Shown: positions 1 to 8,388, counted from the first letter of the stretch. The stretch: DNA of 44,327 nt from an uncultured Ruminococcus sp. (GCF_946415235.1 NZ_CAMKRR010000014.1:1-44327); one strand, 5' to 3'. The notes: generated by a model from the sequence alone, not told the origin. Numbers and translations are program-made.

Positions 1-12
1 AAGTGTAATTTC

Positions 13-31
13 GGGCGGATAATATCCGCCC
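13..31. repeat. Perfect 8-bp palindrome downstream of the GNAT gene
   Basis: The sequence GGGCGGAT-AAT-ATCCGCCC forms an 8-bp stem with a 3-base loop. It lies just past the stop of the minus-strand GNAT gene. On the minus strand no clear U-tract follows, so a terminator role is uncertain. GC-rich palindromes of the GTAGGGGCGG...CCGCCC kind occur as dispersed repeats in some clostridial genomes, and the minus strand here reads CGTAGGGGCGG before the loop. Only one copy was noticed in this window. Confidence 0.5.
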
Positions 32-87
32 CTACGAATATAAATTATGATTTATATTAATGCAAATTACAGCATTTTAAAGTATAT

Positions 88-636
88 TCAGTCCACAAAT
101 TCCATGGTAAAAAGCTTAGAGAGTATGCTTCCCGCGTAGGACTTCATAAGCGCAACATACTCCGAGCCTTCAACGTCGCCGCCTATGCCCAGTATCTCGT
201 ATGTTACCTTTCCCTCGCGGAGCTTCTTGTGCAGCTCATTGAAGCCGTTTTTCAGATAGAACTGTCTGCGCTTTACCCTTTCGTCGTAGTTTTCGGACGC
301 CTCATCAAGCTGTTCTATGGCAAGGAAAAGTCTGCGGCCCTTGTAGAGCTTCTTTGCGTTCTGCAAAACTGCGCTTCCTATACCCTTGCCTCGGCACTCC
401 TCGGAAACAGCAAGGTAAAAGATGTATGAAAGATCGCGGTAATTGACGATATATAGCATTCCCGCCCATTCGTCATTGCAGTGTACGGACCAGAAGTCCA
501 CGTTTTTCTTCTTGGCTTTCAGAACGAGCATAAGAAAAGGTGCGCGTTCATCGGCTGGGAAGGCTCTCATGTAAAGCTGTTTTATCCTGCGGAAATCAGG
601 GCTGCTTGGTTTTAGCTTTGTGAAATTGAGTTTCAT
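88..636 (-). CDS. GNAT family N-acetyltransferase
   Basis: Probable acetyl-CoA-dependent N-acetyltransferase of about 182 residues; the acceptor substrate cannot be told. The acetyl-CoA loop is visible as EECRGKGIGSAVLQ, fitting the R/Q-x-x-G-x-G/A signature, preceded by a beta-strand LSYIFYLAVS as in GNAT folds. The start at 636 is chosen because AGGAGG sits at 643-648, six bases upstream. An upstream in-frame start at 675 would run into the end of the preceding gene and has no such site. The gene follows the other GNAT gene by only 14 bases, so the two are probably one transcript from the promoter at 1228-1256. Confidence 0.85.
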   Translation of the reverse strand: MKLNFTKLKPSSPDFRRIKQLYMRAFPADERAPFLMLVLKAKKKNVDFWSVHCNDEWAGMLYIVNYRDLSYIFYLAVSEECRGKGIGSAVLQNAKKLYKGRRLFLAIEQLDEASENYDERVKRRQFYLKNGFNELHKKLREGKVTYEILGIGGDVEGSEYVALMKSYAGSILSKLFTMEFVD

Positions 637-650
637 AGCGTACCTCCTGT

Positions 651-1193
651 TCAGCTTTTTTCTATGCAGTAGCACACCTCTCCTTCAGGAGAAATGCCCT
701 GCTGTCTGAAACGTTCTACGTTATCCGTTATTTTCATTTCGGACTTTTCAAGCACACGTCCCGATTTTTTGTTCTCGGCGCGGTGGTATGCTTCAAGTCT
801 GCAAAAATCCGTTGTTCCGAATATCTCCGAGATCACTGCGGAAAGAGCTTCTCCTGCATAGCCGTGTCCCTGAAAGGCAGAGCCTATGCAGTATTCTATC
901 TCTGCGGTGCGGATATCCTCATATACGCGGCAGAATGCGATCTGTCCTATATTTTGTCCGCTTGTTTTCTCTATGACAGCCCACCTGTAAAAGCCTTTGC
1001 TGTCATAGCCGCTGATGTATTTATCGAGGAGCTCCTTTGCTTCTGCGGCTGTGGAATATACAGGCTCGCCGTATTCGGTCTGCACTGCGGGATCTGCTGC
1101 CCAGTTGCGGAGCATATCACTGAGGTCTCCCTCTTCAAACCTGCGAAGCAGGAGCCTCGGAGTATTTATAGTATTTGTACCGCTGTGCTGCAT
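651..1193 (-). CDS. GNAT family N-acetyltransferase, RimJ/RimL-like
   Basis: A 180-residue GNAT protein of the RimJ/RimL/ribosomal-acetyltransferase type (Acetyltransf_3). It opens with the typical TPRLLLRRFEEGD strand and carries the acetyl-CoA loop FQGHGYAGEAL near residues 108-118, followed by RLEAYHRAENKKSGRVLEK, the R-x-x-A-x-x-x-x-x-N-x-x-S-x-x-V-L-E-K stretch usual in this subgroup. AGGAGG at 1202-1207 supports the ATG at 1193. First gene of a two-GNAT operon. The true substrate (ribosomal protein, antibiotic or small molecule) is not predictable. Confidence 0.87.
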   Translation of the reverse strand: MQHSGTNTINTPRLLLRRFEEGDLSDMLRNWAADPAVQTEYGEPVYSTAAEAKELLDKYISGYDSKGFYRWAVIEKTSGQNIGQIAFCRVYEDIRTAEIEYCIGSAFQGHGYAGEALSAVISEIFGTTDFCRLEAYHRAENKKSGRVLEKSEMKITDNVERFRQQGISPEGEVCYCIEKS

Positions 1194-1227
1194 GGCAAAG
1201 ACCTCCTACGAATAGTTCGTTACATTT

Positions 1228-1256
1228 ATTATATCATATAAATGTTAACAATTCAA
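1228..1256 (-). promoter_or_regulatory. Sigma-A promoter for the GNAT pair
   Basis: On the minus strand TTGAAT (1256-1251), a 17-base spacer and TATAAT (1233-1228) form a strong vegetative promoter about 35 bases upstream of the first GNAT start. Confidence 0.75.
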
Positions 1257-1295
1257 GCAAACGCAGAGAAACAGCGACGGAAGATATATCTGCCC

Positions 1296-1324
1296 TTGAC
1301 GTACTGCTGCTCATATTGTATAAT
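1296..1324 (+). promoter_or_regulatory. Sigma-A promoter for the nudC-like gene
   Basis: TTGACG at 1296-1301, a 17-base spacer and a consensus TATAAT at 1319-1324. The start codon follows at 1365 with AAGGAG in between. This position supports the shorter reading of the gene, since the longer open frame starts upstream of the promoter. Confidence 0.8.
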
Positions 1325-1364
1325 TAATGTGTTATCAATAATTGATCAAAAAGGAGCAGCTGAA

Positions 1365-2201
1365 ATGATACAGGATATTTACCCGAGCAGACTTGACAAC
1401 AGCTTCCGCAGGGTTCAGCCCTCGGACTGTCCCGAAAAGAGCTTTGCGGTCTGTTTCTGGGACGGCAGGATACTTGCCGACATAAGCGGAAGCGATGTGA
1501 ATTTTCCGCGGGCTTCCGAGCTTGCAGAAAATACTGATATGATATATCTTTTTTCGGTAGATGACGAGGCGTTCTTCCTTGTGCGCGGAAATGGCGAAAT
1601 TGAGATCAAAAACGGCAGCTTTGCCCTTTATACGATCCGTGAACTTAGGGATAAGTGCAGCGGCAAGTACCTTTTTGCGGCTTTTACGGCTTTTCACCTT
1701 GCCAAGTGGTATGAGGAAAACAAATTCTGCGGAAAATGCGGCGGAAACACACACTGTGATGATAAGGAAAGAGCTCTTGTCTGTGAAAGCTGCGGAAATA
1801 AGGTCTATCCGAGGATAAACCCTGCGGTCATAGTGGGAGTCATCAACGGCGGCAGGATACTCATAACCCGCTACAGGAGAGGCTTTGCACACAATGCTCT
1901 TATCGCAGGCTTTACGGAGATAGGAGAGACCCTCGAACAGACCGTTCAGCGCGAGGTCATGGAAGAGGCAGGGCTGCACGTTAAGAATATACGCTACTAT
2001 AAATCCCAGCCGTGGGGAATGGCTTCCGACCTGCTTGTGGGCTTTTACTGTGATGTGGACGGTGACGATGCCATAAAAATGGACGAATCCGAGCTGAAAT
2101 ACGCAGAATGGGTCAGCAGGGAGGATATAGTACTCCAGCCCTATGAGCACAGTCTGACCAATGAGATGATGAAGCTTTTCAAGGAAAACGGCAATATTTG
2201 A
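1365..2201 (+). CDS. nudC: NudC-type Nudix hydrolase (NADH pyrophosphatase / NAD-RNA decapping)
   Basis: A 278-residue protein with a zinc ribbon (FCGKCGG near 121-127 and VCESCG near 139-144) followed by a Nudix domain. The Nudix box G-x5-E-x7-RE-x-x-EE-x-G is complete from G182 (GFTEIGE...REVMEEAGL). Just after it comes SQPWGMASDLL, the position of the SQPW motif that marks NudC enzymes. The family cleaves NAD(H) to NMN(H) and AMP and removes NAD caps from RNA. ATG 1365 is chosen over an upstream in-frame start at 1242 because AAGGAG lies at 1351-1356 and the promoter lies inside the longer frame. The gene is monocistronic, with its own promoter and terminator. Confidence 0.9.
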   Translation: MIQDIYPSRLDNSFRRVQPSDCPEKSFAVCFWDGRILADISGSDVNFPRASELAENTDMIYLFSVDDEAFFLVRGNGEIEIKNGSFALYTIRELRDKCSGKYLFAAFTAFHLAKWYEENKFCGKCGGNTHCDDKERALVCESCGNKVYPRINPAVIVGVINGGRILITRYRRGFAHNALIAGFTEIGETLEQTVQREVMEEAGLHVKNIRYYKSQPWGMASDLLVGFYCDVDGDDAIKMDESELKYAEWVSREDIVLQPYEHSLTNEMMKLFKENGNI

Positions 2202-2207
2202 ATACGG

Positions 2208-2239
2208 CAGGAGCTGCTTTTGTACAGCTCCTGTTTTTT
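2208..2239 (+). terminator. Intrinsic terminator after nudC
   Basis: CAGGAGCTG (2208-2216) pairs perfectly with CAGCTCCTG (2225-2233), with an 8-base loop, followed by six T residues at 2234-2239. Confidence 0.92.
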
Positions 2240-2332
2240 GTTCGGCAAAACGGCTGTATTATACAATAATCTGACAAAAACCGGCTCATTGTAAAACTTT
2301 AACAGCATTTTTATCAGTTTTGTGATTTCTGG

Positions 2333-2361
2333 TTGACTTTTTTAGTAGAAAATGTTATAAT
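2333..2361 (+). promoter_or_regulatory. Extended -10 promoter for the EAL gene
   Basis: TTGACT at 2333-2338, a 17-base spacer, and TGTTATAAT (TG at 2353, TATAAT at 2356-2361). The coding start is at 2419, leaving a leader of about 50 bases. Confidence 0.82.
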
Positions 2362-2418
2362 ATATGTGTGCGACAAAGTGAGAGTTCTATTTGACTTTTT
2401 TCACAGGGGGGTGGAAAT

Positions 2419-4329
2419 ATGTTTGTGAATTCTGAACTTTATCTCGGAAGTTACACGCCTGTAGGAGATATTATAGTTCTTGCACTGTGTATTGTAATGG
2501 GGATACTGATCAAGCAAACGCATATAGGAAAAGAAAAAACGAGCTTCAGCATTATAATGCATATCCTTATATTCGGATTTTTGGCTGCGTCGGCAAACAT
2601 TTATTTCCAGACCGGCCTGCTGAAGGATGATCTGAATATACCTTTCATTTATGGTATGAGGCTGATTCATCATGTTATCTTTATTTTCATTATGATCTTT
2701 TATATAAGGTACATAAAGGGATCATTGTGGCTTCCTTTACGCAATAAGAAGATAAACAGGATAGTCATTTTTACATCGGCAGTCATTGCGGTACTTTTTG
2801 ATATAGCGGCGTCGTATTTCAAATTCGGCTTCTATATCACAAAAGATCACAGGTTCAGTGCAGGCTTTGATATTTTTGAAATGCTTTATATGCTTTTCAT
2901 GATAAATATCGTGTACATGCTGATAAAGTTCAGAAAAAGGCTGCTTACCAAGGTATTCATGGGACTTATGAGCGTTCTGGTAATGTCAAACCTTCTTCTC
3001 TGCATACAGGGGCTCAAACGACAGGTATCATATACTTCCATATGCTGTTTCCTGCCTATAATAAGCATTATTTTCCTGTTCCATTCCAATCCCTTCAATA
3101 TTGATACGGGTGCGGTCTCGGGAGAATATTTTGCTGATGAGATCAGAGAAAACCTTTCAAAGGGAAAAGAAATGATCATTATGTGCTGCCATATGCCGGG
3201 TTTCTCTTCAAAGATAACCAAATCTGCCGATCTCAGGACTGAATTTTACGAATTCTTCCGTATCAACGTCAAAAAGGCGATACTTTACAGCTTCCCGAAT
3301 GACAGCTTCGTCATGACGATAGTAAAGCAGAAGAATACTGAATACGACAGGATAGTAGCAAAGATGCTTGATGACTTCAAAAAGAGCCATACAAAATTCA
3401 ACATTGATTATAAGATAGTTATCATGGAGTCGTCGGACAGTGTGATAAATGTAAGTGATTACCATAATATCATTGATTATACCGACATGAAAATGCCGTT
3501 CAATACCGTCGTGCGTGTAACGCCCGATGATATAAAGGATTATTACGACAAGCACTATATTCTCAGCGAGCTTGAAGATATCGCTGAAAAAAAGGACCTT
3601 TTCGACCACCGTGTACTTGTTTACTGTCAGCCCGTATACAATCTCAATACAGGGCAGTACGATACAGCAGAGGCGCTTATGCGCCTGAAGCTTGACAAGA
3701 CGGGAATGGTATTCCCCGATCAGTTCATACCTCTTGCCGAGCAGTTTAACCTGATACACAATCTCAGTATGATAATACTCAACAAGACCTGTTTTGCAAT
3801 GAAAGGCTTCCTGAACGAGGGCTATATAGTCAAGCGCATATCCGTAAACTTTTCGGCTATAGACCTTAGATACGATTCGTTCTGCGATGAGGTCAAGGGC
3901 ATAATCGAGAGTAACGGCATAGAATACGGAAAAATAGCTGTTGAGATAACAGAGAGCCGAAGCGACGCGGACTTCAATCTTATGAAACAGCGCGTTATAC
4001 AGCTTCAGGGGCTGGGAATAAAGTTCTACCTTGACGATTTCGGAACAGGCTATTCAAATTTCGAGCGTATCATGGAAATACCCTTCGATATCATCAAGTT
4101 TGACCGTTCGCTGCTGATAGAGTCGCTGAAAAATGCTTCTTCGCAGTATATGGTAAAGACCTTCGCAAATATGTTCCACGACCTCAAATACTCCATACTC
4201 TTCGAGGGCGTTGAGAACGAATACGATGAGGACCGCTGCAAGCTTATGATGGCGCAGTATTTACAGGGCTACAAGTACTCAAAGCCCATACCAATAGAGG
4301 AACTGAGAAAATTTCTTCTTCATGTATAA
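2419..4329 (+). CDS. Membrane EAL-domain cyclic-di-GMP phosphodiesterase with degenerate GGDEF
   Basis: A 636-residue sensor-type protein. About seven hydrophobic helices occupy residues 1-215. A GGDEF-like domain follows in which the signature has decayed to FPNDSF (about 292-297), so diguanylate cyclase activity is unlikely. The C-terminal EAL domain (about 370-636) keeps the residues needed for c-di-GMP hydrolysis: EAL at 418-420, SVNFSA, the ITES glutamate, the loop-6 LDDFGTGYS (D539 D540), IKFDRS, FEGVE and QGYKYSKP. It is therefore expected to lower c-di-GMP in response to a membrane signal. The start has a G-rich site (GGGGGGTGG) 5-13 bases upstream. Monocistronic between two clear terminators. 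Confidence 0.9.
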   Translation: MFVNSELYLGSYTPVGDIIVLALCIVMGILIKQTHIGKEKTSFSIIMHILIFGFLAASANIYFQTGLLKDDLNIPFIYGMRLIHHVIFIFIMIFYIRYIKGSLWLPLRNKKINRIVIFTSAVIAVLFDIAASYFKFGFYITKDHRFSAGFDIFEMLYMLFMINIVYMLIKFRKRLLTKVFMGLMSVLVMSNLLLCIQGLKRQVSYTSICCFLPIISIIFLFHSNPFNIDTGAVSGEYFADEIRENLSKGKEMIIMCCHMPGFSSKITKSADLRTEFYEFFRINVKKAILYSFPNDSFVMTIVKQKNTEYDRIVAKMLDDFKKSHTKFNIDYKIVIMESSDSVINVSDYHNIIDYTDMKMPFNTVVRVTPDDIKDYYDKHYILSELEDIAEKKDLFDHRVLVYCQPVYNLNTGQYDTAEALMRLKLDKTGMVFPDQFIPLAEQFNLIHNLSMIILNKTCFAMKGFLNEGYIVKRISVNFSAIDLRYDSFCDEVKGIIESNGIEYGKIAVEITESRSDADFNLMKQRVIQLQGLGIKFYLDDFGTGYSNFERIMEIPFDIIKFDRSLLIESLKNASSQYMVKTFANMFHDLKYSILFEGVENEYDEDRCKLMMAQYLQGYKYSKPIPIEELRKFLLHV

Positions 4330-4335
4330 TTTTAT

Positions 4336-4377
4336 AAAGGGTGCGATAGAGCTTATTCATCGCACCCTTTGTATTTT
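4336..4377 (+). terminator. Intrinsic terminator after the EAL gene
   Basis: AAAGGGTGCGAT (4336-4347) pairs perfectly over 12 bp with ATCGCACCCTTT (4359-4370), loop of 11 bases, followed by the T-rich GTATTTT. Confidence 0.9.
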
Positions 4378-4410
4378 ATGCATCATTTGGGGTAAACGGA
4401 GAGAAAATTA

Positions 4411-4439
4411 TTGACGTTTCATGTAAAATATGCTATGAT
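4411..4439 (+). promoter_or_regulatory. Extended -10 promoter for the efflux operon
   Basis: TTGACG (4411-4416), a 17-base spacer and TGCTATGAT (TATGAT at 4434-4439). It lies 37 bases upstream of the adaptor gene start. Confidence 0.8.
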
Positions 4440-4475
4440 TATTGTATAAATAATCTCTTAGGAGGAGACAGGAAG

Positions 4476-5927
4476 ATGGGAAACAGCAAGAAAATAATAA
4501 AACGTATCGTGATACTGCTTATTATACTTCTTATTATCGGCGGCGGAGTATTGTTTGTGAGAAATGCCATACGCGGAGCGACTCAGAGTATAGTCACGCG
4601 CTCTGATACCTGCGGATTTGTAAAGCGTCAGGACCTTACGAGCTATTCAAGCTTTTCGGGACAGATATCCAGCAGTGACAAGCTCATGGTGACTGCCGAT
4701 CCCACACTCAAGGTAAGCAAGCTCAATGTAAAGGTCGGAGACAGCGTTAAGGCAGGGGATATACTCTGTGAATTCGACAGCAGGAAGCTTCAGGATCAGT
4801 ATGACAAGCTGGTCAGGAACAGTGAAAAGGTGCAGGGGGCTTCACAGCACAGCCACGACCTTATCGTCAGAAACTACAACAAGGCGCAGAGCGAGAAGGA
4901 TTCGCTCATTTCAAAGGCAAAGTCGGCATATGATACGGCTGTTTCAAAGCGCGATGCAGCTTATGACGAATATAACAGAATGATAGACGCCTACAACGAA
5001 CTGTACAGCAGACAGATAGACGTATATAACGCATGGGCGAATACCCCTGACGACGCCCATAACAAGGAAAGCATGAAAATGGAGCTTGACGCTCTTGAAA
5101 ATGAGTTTAAGGAAGCAGAAAAGGAGCTTGCTGCTTTTCAGGAAAGTCTGCCAGGATTTGACAGTGCTGTTGACGCTGCCAGCGAAGCGTACAATGCGGC
5201 AGTTGAAAAGGGCGATGAGCTGGTCCAGAGCGCACAGGATGCTTTGGATAACGAGAAGTATACCGTTTCCGACGATTCCGGGGACAGCCAGCTTGAAGAG
5301 CTCCGTGAGAGGATAGAAAAATGTACTGTCAGAGCGGAAAGGGACGGTGTCGTTACCGAGCTCAATATTTCCGAGGGAAGCGTTCCCGAGTCGGGAAATA
5401 TCATGACTATCGAGAATACCTCCGAGCTTATCGTGTCGGGCAAGGTCAGCGAGGCTGATATCCTCAAGGTGAACGAGGGCATGGAAGCCGAGATAAAGAC
5501 CAGCGCAACAGAGGACAGGATAATCAGGGGCAGGGTAAAGCGTATAGAGAAAATAATCTCCTCAGGCAAGGCTAAATATGAAACAGGCGGATATACCGTT
5601 GAGGTAAGCGTAGAGGAAAAGGACTGCGGTCTCCTCATCGGAATGTCTGCGAGCGTAAAGATAATCCTCGACAAGCGCGAGGATGTGCTCAGCGTTCCCT
5701 ACGACGCTATCCGCGGCGGCGAGAACGAGGGATACTTCATATTCGTTGCAACGCCTCAGGAAAACGATATGTACAGTATCTCAAAGCGTAAGATATCAAA
5801 AGGCTTTGAGGGCGATTACTACACCGAGATCATATCAGGCTATGTAAACGAGGGAGATATCGTTCTGACTGATCCCGTGGGCGTATCTGACGGCGACCTT
5901 ATCCCGCTCAGCGTTCCCGAGGAGTAA
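4476..5927 (+). CDS. HlyD/MacA-type efflux adaptor (YknX-like)
   Basis: A 483-residue membrane-fusion (periplasmic adaptor) protein. It has one N-terminal anchor helix (about residues 9-29), a first half of the lipoyl/barrel-sandwich domain (VGDSVKAGDILCEFDS, about 87-102), a long alanine/glutamate-rich coiled coil (about 105-265), the second lipoyl half (RAERDGVVTELNISEG), and beta-barrel and membrane-proximal domains to the end. It should link the ABC permease to the cell exterior. In Bacillus the equivalent YknX works with YknY and YknZ in defence against the SdpC toxin; the substrate here is unknown. AGGAGG at 4460-4465 supports the start. The stop overlaps the ATPase start (TAATG). Confidence 0.87.
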   Translation: MGNSKKIIKRIVILLIILLIIGGGVLFVRNAIRGATQSIVTRSDTCGFVKRQDLTSYSSFSGQISSSDKLMVTADPTLKVSKLNVKVGDSVKAGDILCEFDSRKLQDQYDKLVRNSEKVQGASQHSHDLIVRNYNKAQSEKDSLISKAKSAYDTAVSKRDAAYDEYNRMIDAYNELYSRQIDVYNAWANTPDDAHNKESMKMELDALENEFKEAEKELAAFQESLPGFDSAVDAASEAYNAAVEKGDELVQSAQDALDNEKYTVSDDSGDSQLEELRERIEKCTVRAERDGVVTELNISEGSVPESGNIMTIENTSELIVSGKVSEADILKVNEGMEAEIKTSATEDRIIRGRVKRIEKIISSGKAKYETGGYTVEVSVEEKDCGLLIGMSASVKIILDKREDVLSVPYDAIRGGENEGYFIFVATPQENDMYSISKRKISKGFEGDYYTEIISGYVNEGDIVLTDPVGVSDGDLIPLSVPEE

Positions 5928-6646
5928 TGCCGATGAAGACGATCATCTCTATGCACGGTATAGTAAAGAAGTTCTATATCGGAATGCCCAACGAGCTTGA
6001 GATACTTCACGGACTCAACTTCAAGATAAACGAGGGAGAATTTACTTCCATAGTAGGTCCTTCAGGTTCGGGAAAGAGTACCCTAATGAATATCATAGGA
6101 GCTCTTGACCGTCCCACAGACGGTGTATATATGCTCAACGGCATTGATGTTGCACAGCTCAACGATTCGGAGCTGAGCGCTATAAGAAACAAGGAGATAG
6201 GCTTTGTGTTCCAGAACTTCAATCTTGTTTCGCGTACAAATGCCATAGAAAATGTAGAGCTGCCAATGCTTTATGCAGGCGTCGGCAGGAGAGAGCGCAG
6301 ACGCCGTGCGGAAAAGCTGCTTGAAATGGTGGAAATGAGCGACAGAGCTACCCATAACCCCAACGAGCTCTCGGGCGGTCAGAAGCAGAGGATAGCCATT
6401 GCAAGAGCTCTTGCCAATTCGCCGTCCATCATACTTGCGGACGAGCCTACGGGCGCACTTGATACCGTAACGGGACATATGGTAATGGATATATTTCACA
6501 AGCTGCACAAGGAGGAGAACAAGACCATAGTCCTTATCACTCACAGCAAGGAGCTTGCTGCCGAAACGGACAGGATAATCACTCTCAGGGACGGAAAGAT
6601 CATATCCGACACGGGAAAGGCAGGTGGGCAGAATGTTCTTCTTTGA
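5927..6646 (+). CDS. ABC transporter ATPase, MacB/LolD family
   Basis: A 239-residue nucleotide-binding subunit. Walker A GPSGSGKST at 44-52, Q-loop Q96, signature LSGGQ at 148-152, Walker B IILADEP at 168-174 and the switch histidine in ITHS are all intact. The DRPTDGVYMLNGIDV stretch is typical of the MacB/LolD/FtsE branch that powers mechanotransmission rather than classic import. ATG 5927 shares one base with the upstream stop; ATG 5933 is an alternative. The protein should act with the flanking adaptor and permease. Confidence 0.92.
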   Translation: MPMKTIISMHGIVKKFYIGMPNELEILHGLNFKINEGEFTSIVGPSGSGKSTLMNIIGALDRPTDGVYMLNGIDVAQLNDSELSAIRNKEIGFVFQNFNLVSRTNAIENVELPMLYAGVGRRERRRRAEKLLEMVEMSDRATHNPNELSGGQKQRIAIARALANSPSIILADEPTGALDTVTGHMVMDIFHKLHKEENKTIVLITHSKELAAETDRIITLRDGKIISDTGKAGGQNVLL

Positions 6647-7970
6647 AAATATACGCCTTGCCATAGCCTCTCTCAGGTCGAACAAGATGAGAGCCATACT
6701 TACCATGCTCGGTATCATAATAGGCATAAGTGCGGTAATAACCATTACAACTCTCGGAAATTCACTGAAAAAGACACTTTCAAACTCCTTCAACAAGCTC
6801 GGCGGTCAGACCTTTGATGTGGAGTACCGCTTCAAGCAGGAGGAAAACCAGGATGAAGACGGTGTTTATCAGTACAGACCCATGGAGGAAGACGACTACA
6901 TAACCGATGATATGCTGAAGGAGCTTGAAGCAAAGTATCCGGGAAGATACCTCGTCAGCAGGTCAAACGATCTCGGTGCGGGAACGGTGAAGAACAAGAA
7001 GGGCGATAAGCTCAATGTCTCCATATCAGGCGTGACGGAAGGATACATTAAATCCGCGAGCATATATAAGATGCTCAGCGGAAGGACCGTAAATAATGAT
7101 GACGACAATGGCAGAAAGCACTCGATAATCGTTTCGGATATATTTGTAAAGCAGTATTTCGGACACGAGGACGCAAATGCTGTCGGCAGCGATATCAGCT
7201 TGGATATAACAGGTCTGTGCGATACCGATTTCACTATCGTAGGAGTTTTCAAATTTCCTAAGATACTTGAAAAGTATATGCAGTCAACGTCTAATTTCAT
7301 GGACAGGGAAACGCCGGTTATGATACCCTATGAAACCGCAAAAAAGCTGAACCGTTCAAACGAGAGCAATTCCCGCGATTGGTATATTACATTTATGCTG
7401 AACGATATGTCGATGGACAGGGATCAGGCATTAAGGGATATCGAAAGATTCTTCAATGAAAAGTACAGGAACAACAAGTACTGGGGCATCGAGATATACG
7501 ATCCGCAGAATGAGCTTGGAATTGTAAATAAGGTACTTAACATCGTAACACTGGTAATATCCATAATAGCAGCTATCTCGCTTCTTGTAGGCGGTATCGG
7601 CGTAATGAACATCATGCTTGTCAGCATTACCGAGAGAACGCGGGAGATAGGCGTAAGAAAGGCTCTCGGAGCTAAAAAGCGCCATATCAAGACGCAGTTT
7701 ATCGTAGAAGCGATTATACTCTGTCTCATAGGCGGCATAATAGGTGTGCTTCTTGGAATATTCAACGGTTACCTCATAGGCTATATCGCAAGATATGCTT
7801 TGGGACAGATGCCCGAATATCAGGATTTCGTTGCACTTTCCATACAGCCCTCGCTCAATGCGATACTGCTCTCCCTTGGTTTTTCAATGCTTATCGGAGT
7901 TTTCTTCGGAAGCTACCCCGCAGGAAAAGCAGCAAAGCTGGACCCTATCGAGGCACTCAGATACGAATAA
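6633..7970 (+). CDS. ABC transporter permease, MacB/FtsX family (YknZ-like)
   Basis: A 445-residue permease with the MacB layout: an N-terminal helix (RAILTMLGIIIGISAVITI), a large extracytoplasmic core domain (about 45-285), and three C-terminal helices separated by the conserved TERTREIGVRKALGAKK loop. It ends with PAGKAAKLDPIEALRYE, the typical FtsX/MacB tail. ATG 6633 is chosen over the in-frame GTG at 6624; it overlaps the ATPase gene by 14 bases, with AGGTGGG just upstream, so translation is probably coupled. Likely a half-transporter that dimerises and exports a peptide, toxin or drug. Confidence 0.92.
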   Translation: MFFFENIRLAIASLRSNKMRAILTMLGIIIGISAVITITTLGNSLKKTLSNSFNKLGGQTFDVEYRFKQEENQDEDGVYQYRPMEEDDYITDDMLKELEAKYPGRYLVSRSNDLGAGTVKNKKGDKLNVSISGVTEGYIKSASIYKMLSGRTVNNDDDNGRKHSIIVSDIFVKQYFGHEDANAVGSDISLDITGLCDTDFTIVGVFKFPKILEKYMQSTSNFMDRETPVMIPYETAKKLNRSNESNSRDWYITFMLNDMSMDRDQALRDIERFFNEKYRNNKYWGIEIYDPQNELGIVNKVLNIVTLVISIIAAISLLVGGIGVMNIMLVSITERTREIGVRKALGAKKRHIKTQFIVEAIILCLIGGIIGVLLGIFNGYLIGYIARYALGQMPEYQDFVALSIQPSLNAILLSLGFSMLIGVFFGSYPAGKAAKLDPIEALRYE

Positions 7971-7984
7971 TATCGGAAGATCAG

Positions 7985-8017
7985 AAAAGCCGATGTCTTT
8001 TTCAGACATCGGCTTTT
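7985..8017. terminator. Bidirectional terminator between convergent genes
   Basis: AAAAGCCGATGTCT (7985-7998) pairs over 14 bp with AGACATCGGCTTTT (8004-8017), with a 5-base loop. A-run and T-run on the two sides let it serve both the efflux operon (+) and the short gene on the minus strand, whose stop begins two bases later. Confidence 0.9.
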
Positions 8018-8018
8018 A

Positions 8019-8285
8019 TCATTTCTTAATGCGGACAAAGCAGAACTGCTCGTCCTCATGGTGGATATAACCTCCGTTTTTCTGCATGGCTTTAAGGGAA
8101 GCGGGGTTATTCTTATGTACTCTTAGGTATATCTCGTCCTCGGAGATCACATTTCGGGCAATATCCGCAATAAGTCCGAGACCGCGTGTGCCGAAGCACT
8201 TTCCGCGGTATGGGGGAGCTATATAATAGCCGATATGACCTGCGCCGTTTTGCACAGGACTGCAATTGATGACAAGTGCGTTCAT
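8019..8285 (-). pseudogene. Chimeric fragment: flavodoxin-type start fused to C-terminal half of a GNAT
   Basis: An 88-residue reading frame with a consensus promoter and ribosome site but an implausible protein. The first 15 residues, MNALVINCSPVQNGA, read like the start of an NADPH-dependent FMN reductase/flavodoxin-family protein (beta-strand plus phosphate-loop region). From residue 16, GHIGYYIAPPYRGKCFGT through to KNNPASLKAMQKNGGYIHHED, it reads as the acetyl-CoA-binding C-terminal half of a GNAT acetyltransferase. The GNAT N-terminal half is missing, and the acetyl-CoA loop RGKGFG has become RGKCFG. The simplest explanation is an internal deletion that joined two neighbouring genes. 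ATG 8285 is used because GGGAGGC precedes it; an in-frame start at 8303 would lie upstream of that site. Confidence 0.7.
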
Positions 8286-8319
8286 AAGGATGCCTCCCTG
8301 CATATAAAATATAAATCAG

Positions 8320-8348
8320 ATTATATCACATATAATAATAAAAGTCAA
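8320..8348 (-). promoter_or_regulatory. Sigma-A promoter of the chimeric fragment
   Basis: On the minus strand TTGACT (8348-8343), a 17-base spacer and TATAAT (8325-8320). It is near consensus, so the fragment is probably still transcribed. The -35 box abuts the T-tract of the upstream gene's terminator. Confidence 0.8.
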
Positions 8349-8349
8349 G

Positions 8350-8385
8350 AAAAAAGCTCACTCCCGAAAAGTCAGAAGTGAGCTT
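8350..8385 (-). terminator. Intrinsic terminator after the M23 gene
   Basis: Minus-strand hairpin: AAGCTCACT (8385-8377) pairs with AGTGAGCTT (8362-8354) over 9 bp with a 14-base loop, followed by a T-run (plus-strand A-run 8350-8355). Confidence 0.85.
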
Positions 8386-8388
8386 GTC

